Below, in pieces: positions 61,980 to 64,000 of a stretch of DNA of 64,000 nucleotides. A program made the position numbers and the translations under genes. The notes under the pieces were generated by a model, which was not told the origin of the DNA, ran no database searches, and saw nothing but the letters and a program-made list of their open reading frames with translations. How positions within the stretch are numbered: position 1 is the first letter of the stretch; every line of letters starts with the position of its first letter. Source of the stretch: Anoplolepis gracilipes (taxonomy: Eukaryota; Arthropoda; Insecta; Hymenoptera; Formicidae); assembly GCF_047496725.1 (NCBI RefSeq), contig NC_132978.1:3215501-3279500 (forward strand), given 5' to 3'.

Positions 61980-63780
61980 AAAAAAGTAAAAAAATTTGAG
62001 ACATATGGCTCATTTGTGAAAGTTACATAATCAATATAAACAGTCATCGATATTATTATTAATCAATGAGTAAGCATTAGTTGGTAATAAAACACAAATT
62101 AATTTATGAAAGTGAGAGAATGTTACTTATTTAAATAAATCGGCTATCGCATCGAGCTGGATAATATATCTATGAGAGCGCAAATATTTCCATTAATTTC
62201 ACGTTTTAATTACTCGAAAAATGCGCTCGCAGCAGTTCAAAACAATTTCAAATATTTGTTAATTAGTTACTGACCAATAGATTAAATATAATCCGCGAAC
62301 AAGAAACCTTGTGAGAGTTAATACATGTATTGTAATACATACATTTGCGTTGATGTATATTGCAATATTATATATTAATAAATAAATACAATTGCCAAAG
62401 TTGCCATTATAATGATTAGACAATAATTCAACCGCAAACAACAGGGATAAAATAAATGTACAGTTTTTAGTCAGATATAAAATTTATTTTGTTCGTTTTG
62501 AGGATAAACTCCCTTCCTAGTTGTTCGTTCTACCCTTTGCAATGCCCGAGAGGCAGAAACTATTAATTCTTCAGTTCAGGTTGCGCGATTTTGTAAAATA
62601 TTGCTACATGACGTCGGCGTAAATAATAAATCATAGATAGGACGTAAGAGAAAGATAAGAGAACTAACCTGGAAATCCTGGGGGGAAGGCGACGACTCCT
62701 TCGGTTGGTCAAGACTAGGACTCCGTGACGGACTCGGCGCTCTTGTGCCCAGCTCGTAAATGTTGATCATGTGGGCTGCCTGGGCATGAACCATCAATTC
62801 CCAAGCACTTGGAAAAGATAACTTGCAGAGGACGCAGAGCAACGCTGTCGTCGAGTCTCCTGTTTGTGTATAAGTGAAACATTAATAAATAAGTTAAAAA
62901 CATGGTGATGTCTCTCACACAGTGAACTAGAAACGAGATCAAAATGAGACCAAATTCAGAAAGTGAGTTCCTTCACCATGTCATGCGCAACGAATAAATC
63001 TTAGATTACTCAGCGGATTTTTAGACAGATTCTGAAATGAGTTATATAAGATATGTGTTATGCTTGTGCTGTAAATTTAGATTGTTATTTGAAAGACTGC
63101 AATTTTCCAAAGATTTTCCGAAATTAGAATTCAATAATCACATTTCAGTATGTTTTAAGTTTTAATTAATTTTGTCTCATTTAGTCTTTTTTTTTAGTTC
63201 TTTGTGCAATAACGTGATTCGAGCCGCCATAAGGAAAAGGAAAACAATGTAACCCAATTATTTTAATATAATTATGACATTTGAAATTGTTTGCATGATT
63301 TACGATAAAAAATAAATAAATATGCGATATAAAAGATTTGTAAAGTATGTTTAATTCGACGTGAAAAAAGAAATTTATCATTAATTACATCAATCGATTA
63401 CGTAAATCGAGATTTAATAAATAAATAATTTATATTGATTTAAATAAAATATAAGTTTTGATTCGCGTATTACAACGATTCGACAATTTTTTACGTTGTA
63501 ACAAGTTACCGAATTAATGATAGACGAGAATAATGTGACCGATCAAAACTGGCGATAATTATACTAATTCTGGATCTTCCGGTGGGATTCGGAGCGCGTT
63601 TACGTACCGGAAGGAGGCGCCTCGAAGTTTATTTCGAGTACATACTTGGGGCGGCTCCGTTGAAGGTGTGACATTTACATGTGAACCGCAGCTTGCAGTA
63701 GTTCCGCTTGTGCTCCAACAGCTCCCCGAGTTCCGTGAACATCTCCCTGCAGTTGCCGCAGATCAGTATATCTGGATTGC
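59378..63780 (-). CDS. Cph: BCL11/Chronophage-family zinc-finger transcription factor (partial, 4 exons)
   Basis: Four minus-strand exons joined in matching phase: 63780-63646, 62859-62669, 60488-60267 and 59473-59378 (or to 59420). The first encodes a CCHC finger (ILICGNC, then EHKRNYC) matching the N-terminal finger of human BCL11A/B (LLTCGQC, then EHKRKQC). The second encodes a C2H2 finger (CVLCKLSFPSAWELMVHAQ then AAH, followed by IYE) matching BCL11's SAW...HAQ..H...IY finger. The third is an acidic Ser/Pro linker. The family is nuclear, binds DNA through C-terminal C2H2 clusters, and acts in neural identity and timing (known for BCL11A/B and Drosophila Chronophage). The start codon and upstream exons lie beyond the right edge, and the C-terminal finger clusters are not in the window. 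Confidence 0.82.
59740..59767. repeat. Perfect 12-bp hairpin with tetraloop
   Basis: TCGGCGTTGTTG at 59740-59751 and CAACAACGCCGA at 59756-59767 are separated by CGGC. It lies in the intron between exons C and D of the BCL11-like gene and would fold as a tight stem in RNA on either strand. Confidence 0.85.
60267..60488 (-). CDS. Cph: BCL11-like gene, exon C: acidic linker
   Basis: 222 bases, exactly 74 codons, acceptor TTTATGACAG and strong donor GTAAGT, in phase 0 at both ends, so it can be skipped without frame loss. The product is Glu/Asp-rich with EERAEEEELDGHE and an SPDSGKS motif, and no Zn ligand pairs. It fits the disordered linker after the second finger. Symmetric phase suggests it may be a cassette exon (inference). 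Confidence 0.72.
60967..60986. repeat. Poly-A tract
   Basis: 20 uninterrupted A on the plus strand (poly-T in the BCL11-like transcript sense), in the intron between exons B and C. Confidence 0.9.
61093..61590. other. GC-rich intronic island with open frames on both strands
   Basis: In the intron between exons B and C of the BCL11-like gene. On the minus strand it begins after a C/T-rich tract (from the GT/GA repeat) and contains short ATG frames such as MRLHSAKATPVTDAKHVDSI (36 codons). The plus strand has a 149-codon frame. Multiple open frames in both directions argue for composition rather than coding; an alternative exon or regulatory element is possible. Confidence 0.25.
61546..61590. 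repeat. Compound (GT)n(GA)n microsatellite
   Basis: GT dinucleotides (about 61548-61568) run into GA dinucleotides. In the minus-strand sense it forms a long pyrimidine and CA tract. Confidence 0.93.
61931..61974. repeat. (AT)n microsatellite
   Basis: About 44 bases of AT dinucleotides following a short A run, in the intron between exons B and C of the BCL11-like gene. Confidence 0.95.
62669..62859 (-). CDS. Cph: BCL11-like gene, exon B: C2H2 finger
   Basis: 191 bases, acceptor CACAAACAG and donor GTTAGT. It is entered in phase 1 (codon split to give Arg) and left in phase 0. The finger has C-x2-C-x12-H-x4-H spacing (CVLC, then HAQAAH), the conserved SAW before the helix and IYE after it. 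A Ser/Pro segment follows (RAPSPSRSPSLDQPKESSPSP). This finger pattern is the best single piece of evidence for the family. Confidence 0.88.
63646..63780 (-). CDS. Cph: BCL11-like gene, exon A: N-terminal CCHC finger
   Basis: 135 bases, acceptor GTCGTAG and strong donor GTATGT, phase 1 at both ends. It encodes NPDILICGNCREMFTELGEL and then LEHKRNYCKLRFTCKCH, a C-x2-C-x12-H-x4-C finger. A second donor-like GTAAAT inside the exon would join exon B as a stop codon, so the GTATGT donor is preferred. A second AG nine bases downstream of the chosen acceptor is possible. Confidence 0.8.
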
Positions 63781-64000
63781 CTACGACATACCTTCAATTA
63801 AACTCAACCTTCATTGCTCGACGAGGCTTTGGGATTCCGCGTTACAAGAAGATAAAGTATAAACTGCTCCAAACAATCGTTATTATATCTCTTTTAATTA
63901 TAATCAACGAGCACTCTTTCGTCACCAAATGAAAAAAATTATGTTCTGTTAATTTTATATTTAATTTCTTATCAAATCAGAGAAAGAGAGAGAGAAAGAG
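63781..64000. other. Intron sequence upstream of exon A, ending in a (GA)n start
   Basis: AT-rich intron of the BCL11-like gene in the minus-strand sense. A GA-rich run begins at about 63981 and leaves the window. Confidence 0.55.

Noticed and set aside
1..64000. Search for transposase, reverse transcriptase, viral or CRISPR sequences
   Set aside because: No frame showed recognisable catalytic motifs of these kinds, and no regularly spaced direct repeats beyond microsatellites were seen by eye.

Overview
This is a stretch of insect nuclear DNA, most likely from a hymenopteran and probably an ant (inference). It is AT-rich overall with many GC-rich, CpG-containing patches, dense (GA)n/(TA)n/(CA)n microsatellites, GT-AG introns and sparse coding sequence. 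There is no bacterial gene structure, rRNA, convincing tRNA or CRISPR array. Most long open frames are chance or microsatellite artefacts. I could support three protein-coding loci, all on the minus strand, and assembled them by hand from splice sites and reading phase.

Left end (1-6.7 kb): a small four-exon gene (CDS 4108 to 2147) encodes a predicted 148-residue single-pass membrane protein of unknown family. The region upstream of it (about 5345-6651) is a diverged copy of bases 1-1112. The copies lie about 5.3-5.5 kb apart, which suggests a tandem duplication and a paralogue just beyond the left edge. Skipping exon 2 would move exons 3-4 into a second open frame encoding a hydrophobic microprotein.

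Middle (6.7-50 kb): no gene could be supported. The stretch holds microsatellites, several GC-rich or pyrimidine-rich patches (7.3-7.7, 13.4-13.9, 33.8-34.3, 36.2-36.7, 38.2-38.9, 41.5-42.0 kb), a diverged tandem duplication at 41.0-41.5 kb and a few hairpins. It may be intergenic, or part of a very long intron of the BCL11-like gene if that gene continues to the left.

Right end (50-64 kb): an intact 508-codon single-exon CDS (51885 to 50359) encodes a secreted Tyr/Arg/Asp-rich protein. A noncoding first exon near 54947-55150 lies across a 3.05-kb intron. To its right are four phase-compatible exons (63780 to about 59378) of a BCL11A/BCL11B (Drosophila Chronophage/CG9650) zinc-finger transcription factor: a CCHC finger exon, a C2H2 finger exon, an acidic linker exon and a short exon. 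The last either ends in a stop, giving a short isoform without the C-terminal finger clusters, or splices onward out of the window. The 5' end of that gene lies beyond the right edge. If it does continue leftward, the secreted-protein gene is nested in its intron on the same strand.
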